Positions 15,667 through 25,061 of a stretch of DNA of 48,550 bases are shown in pieces. Each line of letters starts with the position of its first letter. Position 1 is the stretch's first letter. Position numbers and translations under genes: made by a program. Origin of the DNA: Marinitoga hydrogenitolerans DSM 16785 (GTDB lineage: Bacteria; Thermotogota; Thermotogae; Petrotogales; Petrotogaceae); NCBI RefSeq assembly GCF_900129175.1, contig NZ_FQUI01000005.1, positions 42,804 through 91,353 of the forward strand, written 5' to 3'. Under the pieces are notes generated by a model. The model did not search any database and was not told where the DNA came from. It saw nothing but the letters and a program-made list of their open reading frames with translations.

Positions 15667-17859
15667 TTATCTTTTTTTATTTTTTTTGTTTTTCTTTATT
15701 TTAATTTTTGCATTTGGATATTTTTCTTTTAATTTTTTAACTTCTTCGTCTTCTTTTTCTATTATTTCAAAATCAATCTCAATAGTTAGTTTATTAGCGT
15801 TTATGACTTTTGCTTTTAGTTTATCCCCGAGTTTATATATTTTTTTTGTCCTTTCTCCAATTAAAACATTTTGTTTTTCATTATATATATAATAATCATC
15901 CATTGAAGAAACATGAATTAATCCCTGTATGAATTTGTCAGGTATTTCAACAAACATTCCAAATTTAGTAATATTAGTTATATACACTTCAAATGTTTTA
16001 CCTATATGATTCATTATATACTCAACCTTTTTCATATCAGTCAAATCCCATTCTGCTTCATTAGCAACTCTCTCTCGTTTTGAACTATGTGAAGCTATTT
16101 CTGGCAATAATTCAGTATATTTTTCAATTTCTTTTCTTTTTAATGTTCCTTTATTTTTAAGATATTTTTTTAAAAGTCTATGAACAATTAAATCTGGATA
16201 TCTTCTAATAGGTGAAGTGAAATGTGTGTAATTTTGAGAAGCTAAACCAAAATGTCCAACATTTAAATCTGAATATATAGCTCTTTTTAATGATCTAACT
16301 AACAATTTTTGAATGCTTTTTCTTAATGGATGATCTTTTAGATGCTCTAACATATCTTGTAATAATTTTGGATGAATATTTTTAGGGAATTTGTATTTTA
16401 AACCCATTATTTCTAGATAATTTTTTAATTGCAATAGCATATCTGGATCAGGTTCTTCGTGAATTCTATATATAAATGGTAAACCTTGTGAATCGAAAAT
16501 TGAAGCTATGGTTTCATTTGCTTTAATCATAAATTCTTCGATTATTACTTCTGATATACCTCTTTCAATTGGAACTATATCTTTAACATTCCCATTTTCA
16601 TCGAATATAAATTGTACTTCTCCACCTTCTATATCAAGAATAGCGCCTCTTCGTCTTCTGTTTTCTCTAATTATTTCCATCAATTCTTTCATTAATTCCA
16701 GATTAGGTCGTAACCAACCAATTTCTTTTTCAAGTTTTTCATCCATGTCATTATTTAATAATTTATTTACTTTGTTATAGGTTAATCGTTTTTTACTATT
16801 GATTACACCGTTGTATACATTGAAATTTACAACTTCGCCGTTTTTATCTATTTCCATTAACAATGACATGGTTAATCTATCTTCACCTTCAACTAAGGAA
16901 CATATCCAGTCGGAAAGTTCATGAGGTAACATTGGAATGACAGTATCAATTAAATAAACACTAGTACCTCTTTTGAATGCTTCTTTATCCAAATTAGAGT
17001 TTTCTTTTACATAATGTGAAACGTCAGCAATATGAACACCTAATAGATAATTTCCATTTTTTAATTTTTTTACTTGAACAGCATCATCAAAATCCTTTGC
17101 ATTATCTCCATCTATTGTTACTATAATTTCATTTCTGAAATCTTTTCTTCCCTTTAAGTCTTTACTTTGAACTTCTTGAGGGATTGCTAAAGCTTCTTTC
17201 ATAACATTTTCAGGAAAAACACCAGGCTCTGGTAAATCATGTTTAATTATTACTATAGGTAAATCTACCTTAGGATCATTAACATTTCCAATAATCTTTG
17301 TTATTTTAACTTCTGGATTTTTTTGTGTATATTTTATTATTTCAGCCTCAACTATTTGACCAGGTTTTGCTTTGTTGAAGTTTTCAGGTGAAACATAAAA
17401 ATCCGTATTTATTTTTTGATCTATTGGCAAAACAAAGCCAAATAATTTTTTTTGTTCAAAAATTCCAACAACTTTTGTTATACCTCTTTTTAAAACTCTT
17501 AAAACTTTTCCTTTTGGTAAATCTCTCCAGTTACCTATTATTTCTATTAATACAATGTCTTTATGCATGGCATCTTTAACATGTTCTAAAGTGATTGCAA
17601 TTTCTTCACCTTTTTTAGTAGTTACAAATGCCATGCTTCCTCTTCTGGTAAATTCTATTATACCAATTTTCATGTTTTTTCCAAGTGTACAAAGTTTATT
17701 TTTGGAATTTTTATATATTTCTCCATCTTCTTGTAATTCTTTTAATATTTCTCTTATTATCTTTTTTTCTTCCTTTTTTTTAGCTTTTAGCTTTTCATAT
17801 AATTCTTTTTGTAAAAGTGGTTTTTTTTCTATTAATTTTAAAATTTTTTCTTTTGTCAT
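15667..17859 (-). CDS. rnr: ribonuclease R (RNB-domain exoribonuclease)
   Basis: A 730-residue 3'-5' exoribonuclease that degrades structured RNA. In order: an N-terminal winged-helix (about 1-60), cold-shock domains (about 65-220), the RNB catalytic domain with DGDNAKDFDDAV (about 250-262) carrying the metal-binding Asp cluster, and a C-terminal S1 domain (about 630-710, VYITNITKFGMFVEIPDKF) ending in a Lys-rich tail. Start at ATG 17859 because AGGAGG lies 9 bases before it; the frame runs 16 codons further up, but that overlaps dnaB's end. It follows dnaB by 13 bases, so both are probably one transcript. No clear terminator is seen downstream on this strand. Confidence 0.95.
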   Translation of the reverse strand: MTKEKILKLIEKKPLLQKELYEKLKAKKKEEKKIIREILKELQEDGEIYKNSKNKLCTLGKNMKIGIIEFTRRGSMAFVTTKKGEEIAITLEHVKDAMHKDIVLIEIIGNWRDLPKGKVLRVLKRGITKVVGIFEQKKLFGFVLPIDQKINTDFYVSPENFNKAKPGQIVEAEIIKYTQKNPEVKITKIIGNVNDPKVDLPIVIIKHDLPEPGVFPENVMKEALAIPQEVQSKDLKGRKDFRNEIIVTIDGDNAKDFDDAVQVKKLKNGNYLLGVHIADVSHYVKENSNLDKEAFKRGTSVYLIDTVIPMLPHELSDWICSLVEGEDRLTMSLLMEIDKNGEVVNFNVYNGVINSKKRLTYNKVNKLLNNDMDEKLEKEIGWLRPNLELMKELMEIIRENRRRRGAILDIEGGEVQFIFDENGNVKDIVPIERGISEVIIEEFMIKANETIASIFDSQGLPFIYRIHEEPDPDMLLQLKNYLEIMGLKYKFPKNIHPKLLQDMLEHLKDHPLRKSIQKLLVRSLKRAIYSDLNVGHFGLASQNYTHFTSPIRRYPDLIVHRLLKKYLKNKGTLKRKEIEKYTELLPEIASHSSKRERVANEAEWDLTDMKKVEYIMNHIGKTFEVYITNITKFGMFVEIPDKFIQGLIHVSSMDDYYIYNEKQNVLIGERTKKIYKLGDKLKAKVINANKLTIEIDFEIIEKEDEEVKKLKEKYPNAKIKIKKNKKNKKR

Positions 17860-17872
17860 ATTTTTTTTCCTC

Positions 17873-19267
17873 CTAATATGTCTCTTTATGTATAGTATCT
17901 TTTTCATAAAACAACGTTACTTTTGGGTCGAACATAAGCTTGACAGTTCCTACAGGACCATTTCGTTGTTTTCCAATAATTAATTCAGATTCATGTGGGT
18001 GATTTAAAATTAAATTTTCATTATTTTTATCTTTATTATCACTTTCCTTTTTTCTTTTATAGTAAGCATCTCTATATAAAAACATAACCATATCAGCATC
18101 TTGTTCTATAGCTCCTGATTCTCTTAAGTCGCTTAATCTAGGTCTTTTGTCTTCTCTTTGTTCAACAGCCCTTGATAGCTGAGAAAGTGCTACAATAACA
18201 ACATTAAGTTCTCTAGCGAGGAGTTTTAAAGAACGTGAGATTTCTGAGATTTCTTGTTGCCTGCTTTCTGATGATCTCCCTTTTGATGACATCAATTGCA
18301 AATAGTCAATAAAAATTGCTTCAATCCCATATTCTCTTTTCATTCTTCTGGCTTTGGCCCGTAATGTTCTAGGATCTAAACCAGGTTCATCATCAACCAC
18401 AATTTTTGATTGTGATAATTTATGAGCAGCATTAACTAATTTATTCCAATCTTCGTTGTTTAACATACCTGTTCTAACTTTTTGTAAATCGACTTGAGCT
18501 TCTGCACATAAAATTCTTTGAACCAATTGTTCTTTAGACATTTCTAAATTGAACATAGCTATAGGTATTTTGTATTTTAGAGCCAAGTTGCTTGCAACAT
18601 TTAAAGCAAAAGCTGTTTTTCCCATAGAAGGTCTGGCAGCTATTATTATTAAATCTGATTTATGGAATCCAGAAGTTAACCTGTCTAAAGAAATAAATCC
18701 AGTTGGAAGACCAGTAACAAGAGCATTTGGTTCAACTGAAGCTCGTTTTTTTAATTCATCTAATTTCTCGAAAACATCATGAACTATATTTGGAACAGAA
18801 TCGTATGTTCTGGTAGCCCTTGATTCTGCAATTTCAAAAATTTTTTTCTCAGCAAAATCCAATATTTCTTCTGCTTCACCTATGGTTCTTGTAGCTTCAA
18901 CAATTTCGGTACTTGCAGTGACTAAGCTTCTTAAAAGTGATTTATCTTTTATAATTTTTGCATAATATAATGCATTTGCAGGAGTTGGTACAACTTCGGC
19001 TAAATAAATGAGTTTATCTTCACCTCCGGCTTTTTCTAATAATTTAGCATTCCTTAAATTCTCCATTACAGATATAGCATCAACAGGTAATCCTCTATCA
19101 AATAATTCTTCTATTATTCTGAATATTATTTGATGTTGTTGATTATAGAAGTCATTAGACCTAATCTCTTCTAATATATCAGGTAAAATTTGTGGATCTA
19201 AAAATATACTACCTAATAGAGCTTCTTCAGCTTCTGTATTATGTGGGGGAGTCAATTCTTTATTCAA
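17873..19267 (-). CDS. dnaB: replicative DNA helicase DnaB
   Basis: The hexameric helicase at the replication fork. The 464-residue protein has the N-terminal helical domain (PPHNTEAEEALLGSIF near 7-22), a linker, and the RecA-like ATPase domain with Walker A RPSMGKTAFALN (about 210-221), Walker B AIFIDYLQLM and DLRESGAIEQDADMVMFLYR. No intein. The start is TTG 19267, eight bases after AGGAGG; no ATG is near. It is the first gene of the dnaB-rnr pair. Minus-strand promoter TTGAAT-16-TATAAT at 19327-19300. Confidence 0.97.
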   Translation of the reverse strand: MNKELTPPHNTEAEEALLGSIFLDPQILPDILEEIRSNDFYNQQHQIIFRIIEELFDRGLPVDAISVMENLRNAKLLEKAGGEDKLIYLAEVVPTPANALYYAKIIKDKSLLRSLVTASTEIVEATRTIGEAEEILDFAEKKIFEIAESRATRTYDSVPNIVHDVFEKLDELKKRASVEPNALVTGLPTGFISLDRLTSGFHKSDLIIIAARPSMGKTAFALNVASNLALKYKIPIAMFNLEMSKEQLVQRILCAEAQVDLQKVRTGMLNNEDWNKLVNAAHKLSQSKIVVDDEPGLDPRTLRAKARRMKREYGIEAIFIDYLQLMSSKGRSSESRQQEISEISRSLKLLARELNVVIVALSQLSRAVEQREDKRPRLSDLRESGAIEQDADMVMFLYRDAYYKRKKESDNKDKNNENLILNHPHESELIIGKQRNGPVGTVKLMFDPKVTLFYEKDTIHKETY

Positions 19268-19299
19268 TTTTAATACCTCCTTTTACAACTCATGATATA

Positions 19300-19327
19300 A
19301 TTATAATACTTTAATGTAAAAATTCAA
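19300..19327 (-). promoter_or_regulatory. promoter of dnaB-rnr
   Basis: Minus strand TTGAAT (19327-19322), 16 bases, TATAAT (19305-19300). Confidence 0.75.
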
Positions 19328-19349
19328 AGGATATATGGGAGGCGGATAT

Positions 19350-19541
19350 ATGCTGGCAAATATTTTCTTTTTTTCAGGAGTAATATTTATTTTGAATGGG
19401 ATATATTTATTTAATTTTTCTGTGAAAGAAACAAGAAAAGGATATATGAAAAATGAAGAAAAGATAAGGAAAAGCGATAAGCAAGCATTTGTCTCAATTG
19501 CAATAGGTATTATATTATTTTTTATAACTTCATTATTTTAA
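19350..19541 (+). CDS. small membrane protein, 63 aa
   Basis: A 63-residue protein with two membrane segments (about 3-22, IFFFSGVIFILNGIYLF, and about 44-61, FVSIAIGIILFFITSLF) joined by a Lys/Glu-rich loop. Start at ATG 19350 since GGGAGGCG precedes it; the ATG at 19335 lies before that site. Family not recognised. It lies divergent from dnaB and upstream of the queT riboswitch, which has its own promoter. Confidence 0.6.
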   Translation: MLANIFFFSGVIFILNGIYLFNFSVKETRKGYMKNEEKIRKSDKQAFVSIAIGIILFFITSLF

Positions 19542-19574
19542 CATAATTTTTTTTCTTTAATAATAATATTAGGT

Positions 19575-19580
19575 TATAAT
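19575..19580 (+). promoter_or_regulatory. -10 element of the queT promoter
   Basis: TATAAT at 19575-19580, 7-8 bases before the first stem of the preQ1 riboswitch, so the mRNA starts almost directly with the aptamer. The -35 is not clear in the T-rich upstream. Confidence 0.7.
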
Positions 19581-19587
19581 ACGCTTT

Positions 19588-19623
19588 GGCGGTCGCGGCA
19601 CCCGCCTTAACAAAACAAGGAGG
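19588..19623 (+). promoter_or_regulatory. preQ1-I riboswitch controlling queT translation
   Basis: P1 stem GGCGG (19588-19592) and CCGCC (19602-19606), loop starting TCGCGG, then TTAACAAAACAAGG (19607-19620). The last part is identical to the tail of the well-studied Thermoanaerobacter tengcongensis preQ1-I aptamer. In that class the A-rich tail forms a pseudoknot and hides the AAGG of the Shine-Dalgarno. Here the same AAGGAGG precedes the queT TTG, so preQ1 should block translation. No terminator lies between aptamer and gene, supporting translational control. Confidence 0.93.
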
Positions 19624-19631
19624 TGGTTTTT

Positions 19632-20093
19632 TTGAAAACTAAAAACATGGTATTGGCAGGAGTGGTAGCAGCGTTGTATGTAGCTTTGACAGTTATTTTA
19701 CAGCCAATTAGTTATGGCCCTATGCAAGTTAGAGTATCTGAAGCTTTAACTGTGTTACCATTTTTAAACCCTGTTTTTGTTCCAGCGTTGTATGTTGGTG
19801 CGATATTGGCGAATATTTTTGGTGGATTTGGTGCAATTGATATTTTTCTTGGTAGTGCATTGACTTTATTAGCAGCATATCTTACTTATAAAATGCCAAA
19901 TAAGTATTTAGCTCCATTACCTCCAGTAATAGTTAATTCTTTTGGGGTTTCTGCTTATGTTGCACCTTTAGCAAATGTTCCATATTGGCCAACAGTATTT
20001 TGGATTGGAATAGGGGAATTAATTGCATGTTATATACTTGGTTTGCCGCTATTAATAATTTTAGAAAAAAGAGGAATTTTACAAAAAAAATGA
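19632..20093 (+). CDS. queT: queuosine-precursor transporter QueT (ECF S component)
   Basis: A 153-residue membrane protein with about five to six helices, matching QueT, the substrate-binding (S) subunit of an energy-coupling factor transporter for queuosine precursors. Motifs include QPISYGPMQVRVSEALTVLPF, NIFGGFGAIDIFLGSALTLLAAYLTY and ANVPYWPTVFWIGIGELI. The preQ1-I riboswitch directly upstream supports the assignment. TTG 19632 is chosen as it lies about 8 bases from AAGGAGG; GTG 19623 lies inside the ribosome site. It would need shared EcfA/EcfT parts; two ecfA genes occur at 39784-41354, ecfT is not in the window. Confidence 0.92.
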   Translation: MKTKNMVLAGVVAALYVALTVILQPISYGPMQVRVSEALTVLPFLNPVFVPALYVGAILANIFGGFGAIDIFLGSALTLLAAYLTYKMPNKYLAPLPPVIVNSFGVSAYVAPLANVPYWPTVFWIGIGELIACYILGLPLLIILEKRGILQKK

Positions 20094-20120
20094 CAGTAGC
20101 TCCCATTTTGGGAGCTACTG
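20086..20120 (-). terminator. terminator of the liv operon (leftward), overlapping queT end
   Basis: CAGTAGCTCCC (20094-20104) and GGGAGCTACTG (20110-20120) form an 11-bp stem; on the minus strand it is followed by TCA and eight T. It may also stop queT transcripts. Confidence 0.85.
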
Positions 20121-20148
20121 CTTTATGCAAACGGAGTATGACGGCGTA

Positions 20149-20877
20149 TTATGCCATACCTAAATAAGCTTTTTGAACATTTTCATCTTTTAATAATAAA
20201 TCAGAATCGTTTTCGAGGATAATATTTCCTGTTTCTAATACATAACCATAGTGTGAAATTTTTAAAGCCTGTGCAGCATTTTGTTCTATTAATAATATAG
20301 TTCCACCATTTTCGTTGATTACTTTAATAATATCAAAAACTTCTGAGACTAAAACGGGAGCTAATCCTAAAGAAGGTTCATCTAACATTATTAAATCAGG
20401 TTTACTCATTAGAGCTCTACTGATAGCAAGCATTTGTTGTTCTCCACCAGATAATGTTCCGCCTAGTTGTTTTAATCTTTCTTTTAATCTTGGGAATAAA
20501 TTATATACCCAGTTTAAATCTCTTTCAATTTCTTCTTTATTTGTTCTGTTATAAGCACCCATCATCAAATTCTCATAAACTGTAAGATTAGGGAAAATCC
20601 TACGACCTTCAGGAACTAAAGCAATTCCCATTTTATTGATTTCATGTGGAGGTTTTCCCGCAATATTGTTGTTTTTATATACAATTTCTCCATTTTTTGG
20701 TTTTACCATACCTGCAATTGCTGAGAGAGTAGATGTTTTCCCTGCGCCATTAGCGCCAATTAAAGTTACTATTTTTCCTTTTGGAACTTTAATGTTTATT
20801 CCTTTTACAGCATGTATAGCTCCATAAAATATATTTAAATTTTTTATCTCAAGAACAATATCATTCTGCTTTTGCAT
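20149..20877 (-). CDS. livF: branched-chain amino acid-type ABC transporter ATPase LivF
   Basis: A 242-residue ABC ATPase: Walker A GANGAGKT, signature LSGGEQQML, Walker B LIMLDEPSLGLAP, with the family LAISRALMSKP. The LivF-type features YGAIHAVKGI and the short length place it with HAAT-family transporters. With LivG it drives amino-acid uptake through LivH/LivM. Its start overlaps the end of livG by 17 bases, with AGGAGTGG as ribosome site. Last gene of the operon, followed by a terminator. Confidence 0.95.
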   Translation of the reverse strand: MQKQNDIVLEIKNLNIFYGAIHAVKGINIKVPKGKIVTLIGANGAGKTSTLSAIAGMVKPKNGEIVYKNNNIAGKPPHEINKMGIALVPEGRRIFPNLTVYENLMMGAYNRTNKEEIERDLNWVYNLFPRLKERLKQLGGTLSGGEQQMLAISRALMSKPDLIMLDEPSLGLAPVLVSEVFDIIKVINENGGTILLIEQNAAQALKISHYGYVLETGNIILENDSDLLLKDENVQKAYLGMA

Positions 20878-21703
20878 CTTTCCACTCCTCTCCGAGGTAT
20901 GCTTCTATGACTCTTGGATTTTTTTGAATTTCTTCAGGTATTCCTTCTGCTATAATTGCACCGTAATCTAAAACTAAAATTCTTTCACATACCCCCATAA
21001 CAACCTTCATATCATGTTCTATTAATAGTATAGATAGTTCAAAATCATCTCTAATTTGCTTTATAAATTTCATTAATTCTTCTGATTCTTGAGGATTCAT
21101 TCCTGCAGCGGGTTCATCTAATAATAAGACTTTAGGATGTGTAGCTAAAGCTCTGGCAATTTCTAATTTTCTTTGCAATCCATAAGGTAAAGAAGAAGCT
21201 TTTTCTTCTGCTAAATCTAATAACCCTACCTTTTCTAAGAGCGATAAACCTTCTTTAATCATTTCTTTTTCTTTTTTCAAATAACCAATTTTTGTTAAAG
21301 CTCTTATATACCATAAAAATGAACTACCTTTAGTTTTTTTTCCATGTTTCTTTAATATTTTATCAACATCTGTATTGGATAACATATGATGTTGTGCGAC
21401 TATAACATTTTCTAAAACAGTCATGTCTTGGAAAAGCCTTATGTTTTGAAATGTTCTGGATATCCCAAGATGTGTTATTTCATGAGGCTTAAAAGGGGTA
21501 ATATCTATACCATCAAATATTACTTTACCTTTAGTTGGTATATAAATTCCGGTTATAACATTAAATGCGGTAGTTTTACCAGCGCCATTAGGGCCGATTA
21601 ATCCCAATAATTCGCCTTCATATAATTGGTTGTGAAAATCATCTACAGCGATTAATCCTCCAAATTGCATTGTAATATGATTCATTTCAAGGATTTTTTT
21701 CAT
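20861..21703 (-). CDS. livG: branched-chain amino acid-type ABC transporter ATPase LivG
   Basis: A 280-residue ABC ATPase with Walker A GPNGAGKT, a LivG-type FGGLIAVDDF start, ISRTFQNIRLF, a signature LPYGLQRKLEIARALATHP, Walker B LLLDEPAAGMNPQE and LIEHDMKVVM. It is longer than LivF because of the insert near residues 100-145, as usual for LivG. Its ATG overlaps the livM stop (ATGA), with GGTGA upstream. Pairs with LivF. Confidence 0.95.
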   Translation of the reverse strand: MKKILEMNHITMQFGGLIAVDDFHNQLYEGELLGLIGPNGAGKTTAFNVITGIYIPTKGKVIFDGIDITPFKPHEITHLGISRTFQNIRLFQDMTVLENVIVAQHHMLSNTDVDKILKKHGKKTKGSSFLWYIRALTKIGYLKKEKEMIKEGLSLLEKVGLLDLAEEKASSLPYGLQRKLEIARALATHPKVLLLDEPAAGMNPQESEELMKFIKQIRDDFELSILLIEHDMKVVMGVCERILVLDYGAIIAEGIPEEIQKNPRVIEAYLGEEWKDAKAE

Positions 21704-22788
21704 TTGGTTTCACCTTCTTTTTTCATATATATATCGACTAATGATTGTTTCTTAACTTTTATACCAAATAACTTTAAAAGCTTTTCCCAAGAAAATTCAG
21801 CTCTACCCATAATACCTTTTTGCCAGAATATCATAATGAAGATAAATATAGCAGATATTACCAACATTCTCATTCCAGGGATACCAGGGACACGTATTCC
21901 AAAAAAGTTAAACGGTTCTTCTAAAGATCGTAAATATTCAAACATTAATGCAAATACACCTGCTCCTATTATGGAACCAGTAATACTTCCTAAACCACCA
22001 AGTACAACCATAATTAAAACATAGAATGTTAATAAAGGACCGAATGTAGTAATTCTTGGATCTATAGTTGTTAACCAGTGAGCATATAAAGAACCTGATA
22101 TACCAGCAAAAAAAGCACCAAAAACAAAGGCCATTAATTCATGTTTAAATACATTAATTCCCATAGATTCTGCGGCAATAGAATCTTCTCTAATAGCAAT
22201 TAATGCACGACCATAAGAACTTTTGATTAAACTAATTATCGCAATTAAAGTTACTAAAAGCCAGCCCCAGGACCAATAAAGATTAGTATAATTTGGAAGA
22301 CCTTTTAACCCTAAAGGTCCGTTGGTAACGCTTATAACATTATTTGCTAAAACTCTTGCAATTTCCGCAAAACCTAAACTAGCTATTGCTAGATAATCAC
22401 CAGATAATTTTAATGTAGGCCAGCCTATTAAAAATGCAAAAATTGCAGCAACTAATCCACCTGCTAATGTGGCAACAAGAAAGTTTGCATGTAAATTTAA
22501 TAACCAAGGTTGAATTGGAACAATAATATATGAAATTTCTTTTTGAAATGGTTCAAGTGTTAATAATGCAGATGTATAGGCGCCTAATAAAACAAATCCC
22601 GCATGACCTAAAGAGAAGATACCTGTTATACCGTTTATTAAATTTAAACTAACAGCCATAATAGCATATATAGGAATAAGCATAAAAATTCTTAAAGTGT
22701 AATCACTAAAATTACCTTGAGCATAAGATAAGAACAAGAAAAACAAAATAATAAAGATTAAAGTTAAATAATAATTAATTTTCTTCAT
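21700..22788 (-). CDS. livM: branched-chain amino acid-type ABC permease LivM
   Basis: A 362-residue membrane protein of the LivM type with about eight to ten helices. Landmarks: MAVSLNLINGITGIFSLGHAGF, GDYLAIASLGFAEIARVLANNV, GRALIAIREDSIAAESMGINV (the cytoplasmic coupling motif), and VLGGLGSITGSIIGAG. The C-terminal tail is soluble and charged. Ribosome site AGGTGTGA; it starts four bases after the livH stop. Confidence 0.94.
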   Translation of the reverse strand: MKKINYYLTLIFIILFFLFLSYAQGNFSDYTLRIFMLIPIYAIMAVSLNLINGITGIFSLGHAGFVLLGAYTSALLTLEPFQKEISYIIVPIQPWLLNLHANFLVATLAGGLVAAIFAFLIGWPTLKLSGDYLAIASLGFAEIARVLANNVISVTNGPLGLKGLPNYTNLYWSWGWLLVTLIAIISLIKSSYGRALIAIREDSIAAESMGINVFKHELMAFVFGAFFAGISGSLYAHWLTTIDPRITTFGPLLTFYVLIMVVLGGLGSITGSIIGAGVFALMFEYLRSLEEPFNFFGIRVPGIPGMRMLVISAIFIFIMIFWQKGIMGRAEFSWEKLLKLFGIKVKKQSLVDIYMKKEGETK

Positions 22789-22792
22789 ACTA

Positions 22793-23701
22793 TCACACCT
22801 TTACTACGGACTTTTTACCTAATAGTCCATCTGGTTTTATTAATAATATAACTATAAGTATAATAAATGCAAAAGCATCTCTATATCCAGCAGCAGCAGG
22901 CATAAGTGCAACAAGAAAGATCTCTAATAATCCTAATAAAAATCCACCAACAACAGCACCAGGTATGGATCCAATTCCTCCTAGAACAGCTGCGATAAAA
23001 GCTTTTAATCCTGGCATAAATCCCATGTAAGGTTGAACATTAGGATATCTCATTGCCCACATTATTCCTCCTGCGGCAGCCATAGCCGAACCAAGAGCGA
23101 ATGTAAATCCGATAACCATGTCTACATTAATACCCATCAAGGAAGTTGTAGGAATATCAGAAGAGATAGCTCTCATAGCCATTCCTATTTTTGTTTTGTA
23201 AACTACCCAAAACAATAATAAGAATAACAATGCAGTAATAAAAAAAACGACAAACGTTAACACAGGAATTCTTGCACCTGCAATATTCCATGTTTTATCT
23301 AAAAGCCATCTATTGCTTTCATTAAAGACAGAAGTAAATGATTTAGGTACTGCTCCGAAAACAACAACAGCAAAGCTTTCTAAGAAAAAACTCATACCAA
23401 TTGCAGTTATTAAAGCCGAAATTCTTGGAGCATTTCTTAGAGGTTTATAAGCTATTCTATCAATTAAAAACCCTAAGAATGCTGCTCCAATTACACCAAT
23501 AATAACAGCTAACCATAAAGGCGCTCCTGCCAGTGAGGCATAAAGAGCAAAATATACACCCATCATCATAATGTCACCATGAGCAAAATTAATAAGTCTT
23601 AAAATCCCATAAACCATTGTATAACCAACAGCTAAAAGAGCATACAAGCCGCCAAACATTATACCATTAAACAGATTTTGTAAAAATATAGCACCACTCA
23701 A
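22793..23701 (-). CDS. livH: branched-chain amino acid-type ABC permease LivH
   Basis: A 302-residue LivH-type permease: LFNGIMFGGLYALLAVGYTMVYGILRLINFAHGD near the N-terminus, RISALITAIGMSFF, MRAISSDIPTTSLMGINV (EAA-like coupling motif) and AAVLGGIGSIPGAVVGGFLLG. I start at TTG 23701, six bases after GGAGGTG; a GTG three codons up is inside the site. It follows the binding-protein gene after an intergenic terminator, which would lower its level relative to that gene. Confidence 0.93.
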   Translation of the reverse strand: MSGAIFLQNLFNGIMFGGLYALLAVGYTMVYGILRLINFAHGDIMMMGVYFALYASLAGAPLWLAVIIGVIGAAFLGFLIDRIAYKPLRNAPRISALITAIGMSFFLESFAVVVFGAVPKSFTSVFNESNRWLLDKTWNIAGARIPVLTFVVFFITALLFLLLFWVVYKTKIGMAMRAISSDIPTTSLMGINVDMVIGFTFALGSAMAAAGGIMWAMRYPNVQPYMGFMPGLKAFIAAVLGGIGSIPGAVVGGFLLGLLEIFLVALMPAAAGYRDAFAFIILIVILLIKPDGLLGKKSVVKV

Positions 23702-23720
23702 AGCCGACACCTCCGTTTTT

Positions 23721-23750
23721 TAAAAAAATCCCCGGATTCTCCGGGGATTT
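23721..23750 (-). terminator. intra-operon terminator between the binding-protein gene and livH
   Basis: AATCCCCGG (23728-23736) and CCGGGGATT (23742-23750) form a 9-bp stem followed on the minus strand by seven T. Such an attenuator allows more binding protein than permease. Confidence 0.9.
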
Positions 23751-23763
23751 TTATGAATTTTTA

Positions 23764-24870
23764 TTATTCAGCTGCAGGATTTACAGTTGTAACATATGTG
23801 AATTCGCCGTTTTTAACAACGTCAATAACAACAGATTTTTCTGCATCCCCGTTTTTATTTATTGTAATCATTCCAGTAGCACCTTCGAAATTTTTAACTT
23901 GCCTTATAGCAACAGCAATAGCTTTAGGATCTGCTTTTCCGGCTATTTCTATTGCTTTTCTCAAGACTAAATATGCATCAAAACCTAAAGCATGTAATGC
24001 ACCAGGTTCGAATCCGAATTTTTCTTTAAACTTTTCGACAAATACTTTTGTCATTTCAGTAGCTGCACCTTTAGGATGGAAATGTGTAGTATAGTATAAT
24101 CCTTCCACAGCATCTCCTCCGATTTTTATCAATTCAGGAGCTTCTGCACCATCACCTGCTAAAATAGGACCGTTAAACCCTAACATTCTTGCTTGTCTTG
24201 CGAATAATGAAATTTCAGGGTAGTAACCTGTAATGTATAAAACATCAGGGTTTTTACTAATAGCGTCTGTTAATTGAGCGCTAAATTCTTGGTCACCAGT
24301 TTTAAAGAATTCGATGAAATAATTTCCACCTAATTCCTGGAATTTCTTTTTAAAGAAATTAGCTAAACCAACACTATAGTCTTGTTCAACATCAATAAAT
24401 ACAGCAGCTTTTCTAGCGTTTAAATTTTTAAATGCAAAAATTGCAGCTGCAGCTCCTTGATATGGATCGATGAAACAAACACGAGATACGTATTTTTTTC
24501 TGTTTGTTACTAAAGGATTGGTTGAAGATGATGTTAACATCGGAATGCGCTTTCTTTCTGCAACAGCACCACCAGCCAATGAATGAGCACTAGCAACTTC
24601 ACCAATAATAGCAACAACCTTTTCTTTATCAATAACTCTACTTACAGCATTTGCGGCTTCAGTTTTTTCTGATCTGTTATCTACCAATACTAAATCAATT
24701 TTTTCACCTAAGACTTCTGGATACATTTCTTGCGCCAATTCGATACCTTTCCATGTCATATCTCCGAATGCAGCGATTCCACCAGTCATTGGTAAAACAA
24801 CACCGATCTTAATATTAGCGAATAATACTAATGAAAGAACTAAAACCATTGCCAAAAAAAACTTTCTCAT
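23764..24870 (-). CDS. ABC transporter substrate-binding protein (branched-chain amino acid type)
   Basis: A 368-residue periplasmic binding protein (Peripla_BP_6 type). It starts with a signal peptide (MRKFFLAMVLVLSLVLFANI) and continues IKIGVVLPMTGGIAAFGDM, then lobe motifs TSSSTNPLVT (the Ser/Thr contacts to the amino-acid carboxylate) and YITGYYPEISLFARQARMLGF. The actual substrate could be Leu/Ile/Val or another amino acid. First gene of the operon, with a strong TTGACA promoter upstream and a terminator downstream. GGGAGGG precedes the ATG. Confidence 0.92.
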   Translation of the reverse strand: MRKFFLAMVLVLSLVLFANIKIGVVLPMTGGIAAFGDMTWKGIELAQEMYPEVLGEKIDLVLVDNRSEKTEAANAVSRVIDKEKVVAIIGEVASAHSLAGGAVAERKRIPMLTSSSTNPLVTNRKKYVSRVCFIDPYQGAAAAIFAFKNLNARKAAVFIDVEQDYSVGLANFFKKKFQELGGNYFIEFFKTGDQEFSAQLTDAISKNPDVLYITGYYPEISLFARQARMLGFNGPILAGDGAEAPELIKIGGDAVEGLYYTTHFHPKGAATEMTKVFVEKFKEKFGFEPGALHALGFDAYLVLRKAIEIAGKADPKAIAVAIRQVKNFEGATGMITINKNGDAEKSVVIDVVKNGEFTYVTTVNPAAE

Positions 24871-24916
24871 AGAATCCCTCCCTACTCAAAATAAAGAATT
24901 GTAAAAACTTGGTTAT

Positions 24917-24945
24917 ATTTTACTATAAATTAATATATATGTCAA
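24917..24945 (-). promoter_or_regulatory. promoter of the liv operon
   Basis: Minus strand TTGACA (24945-24940), exactly 17 bases, TAAAAT (24922-24917). Confidence 0.88.
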
Positions 24946-25061
24946 GTATGAAAGAAATTTCATTTCTTATATTAACATAAGAAATAAATTATTAACTTTG
25001 CGAACTATTATATATATTAAACTTATATATATGAAGAATAAAGAATTTGATGCATAAAAAT

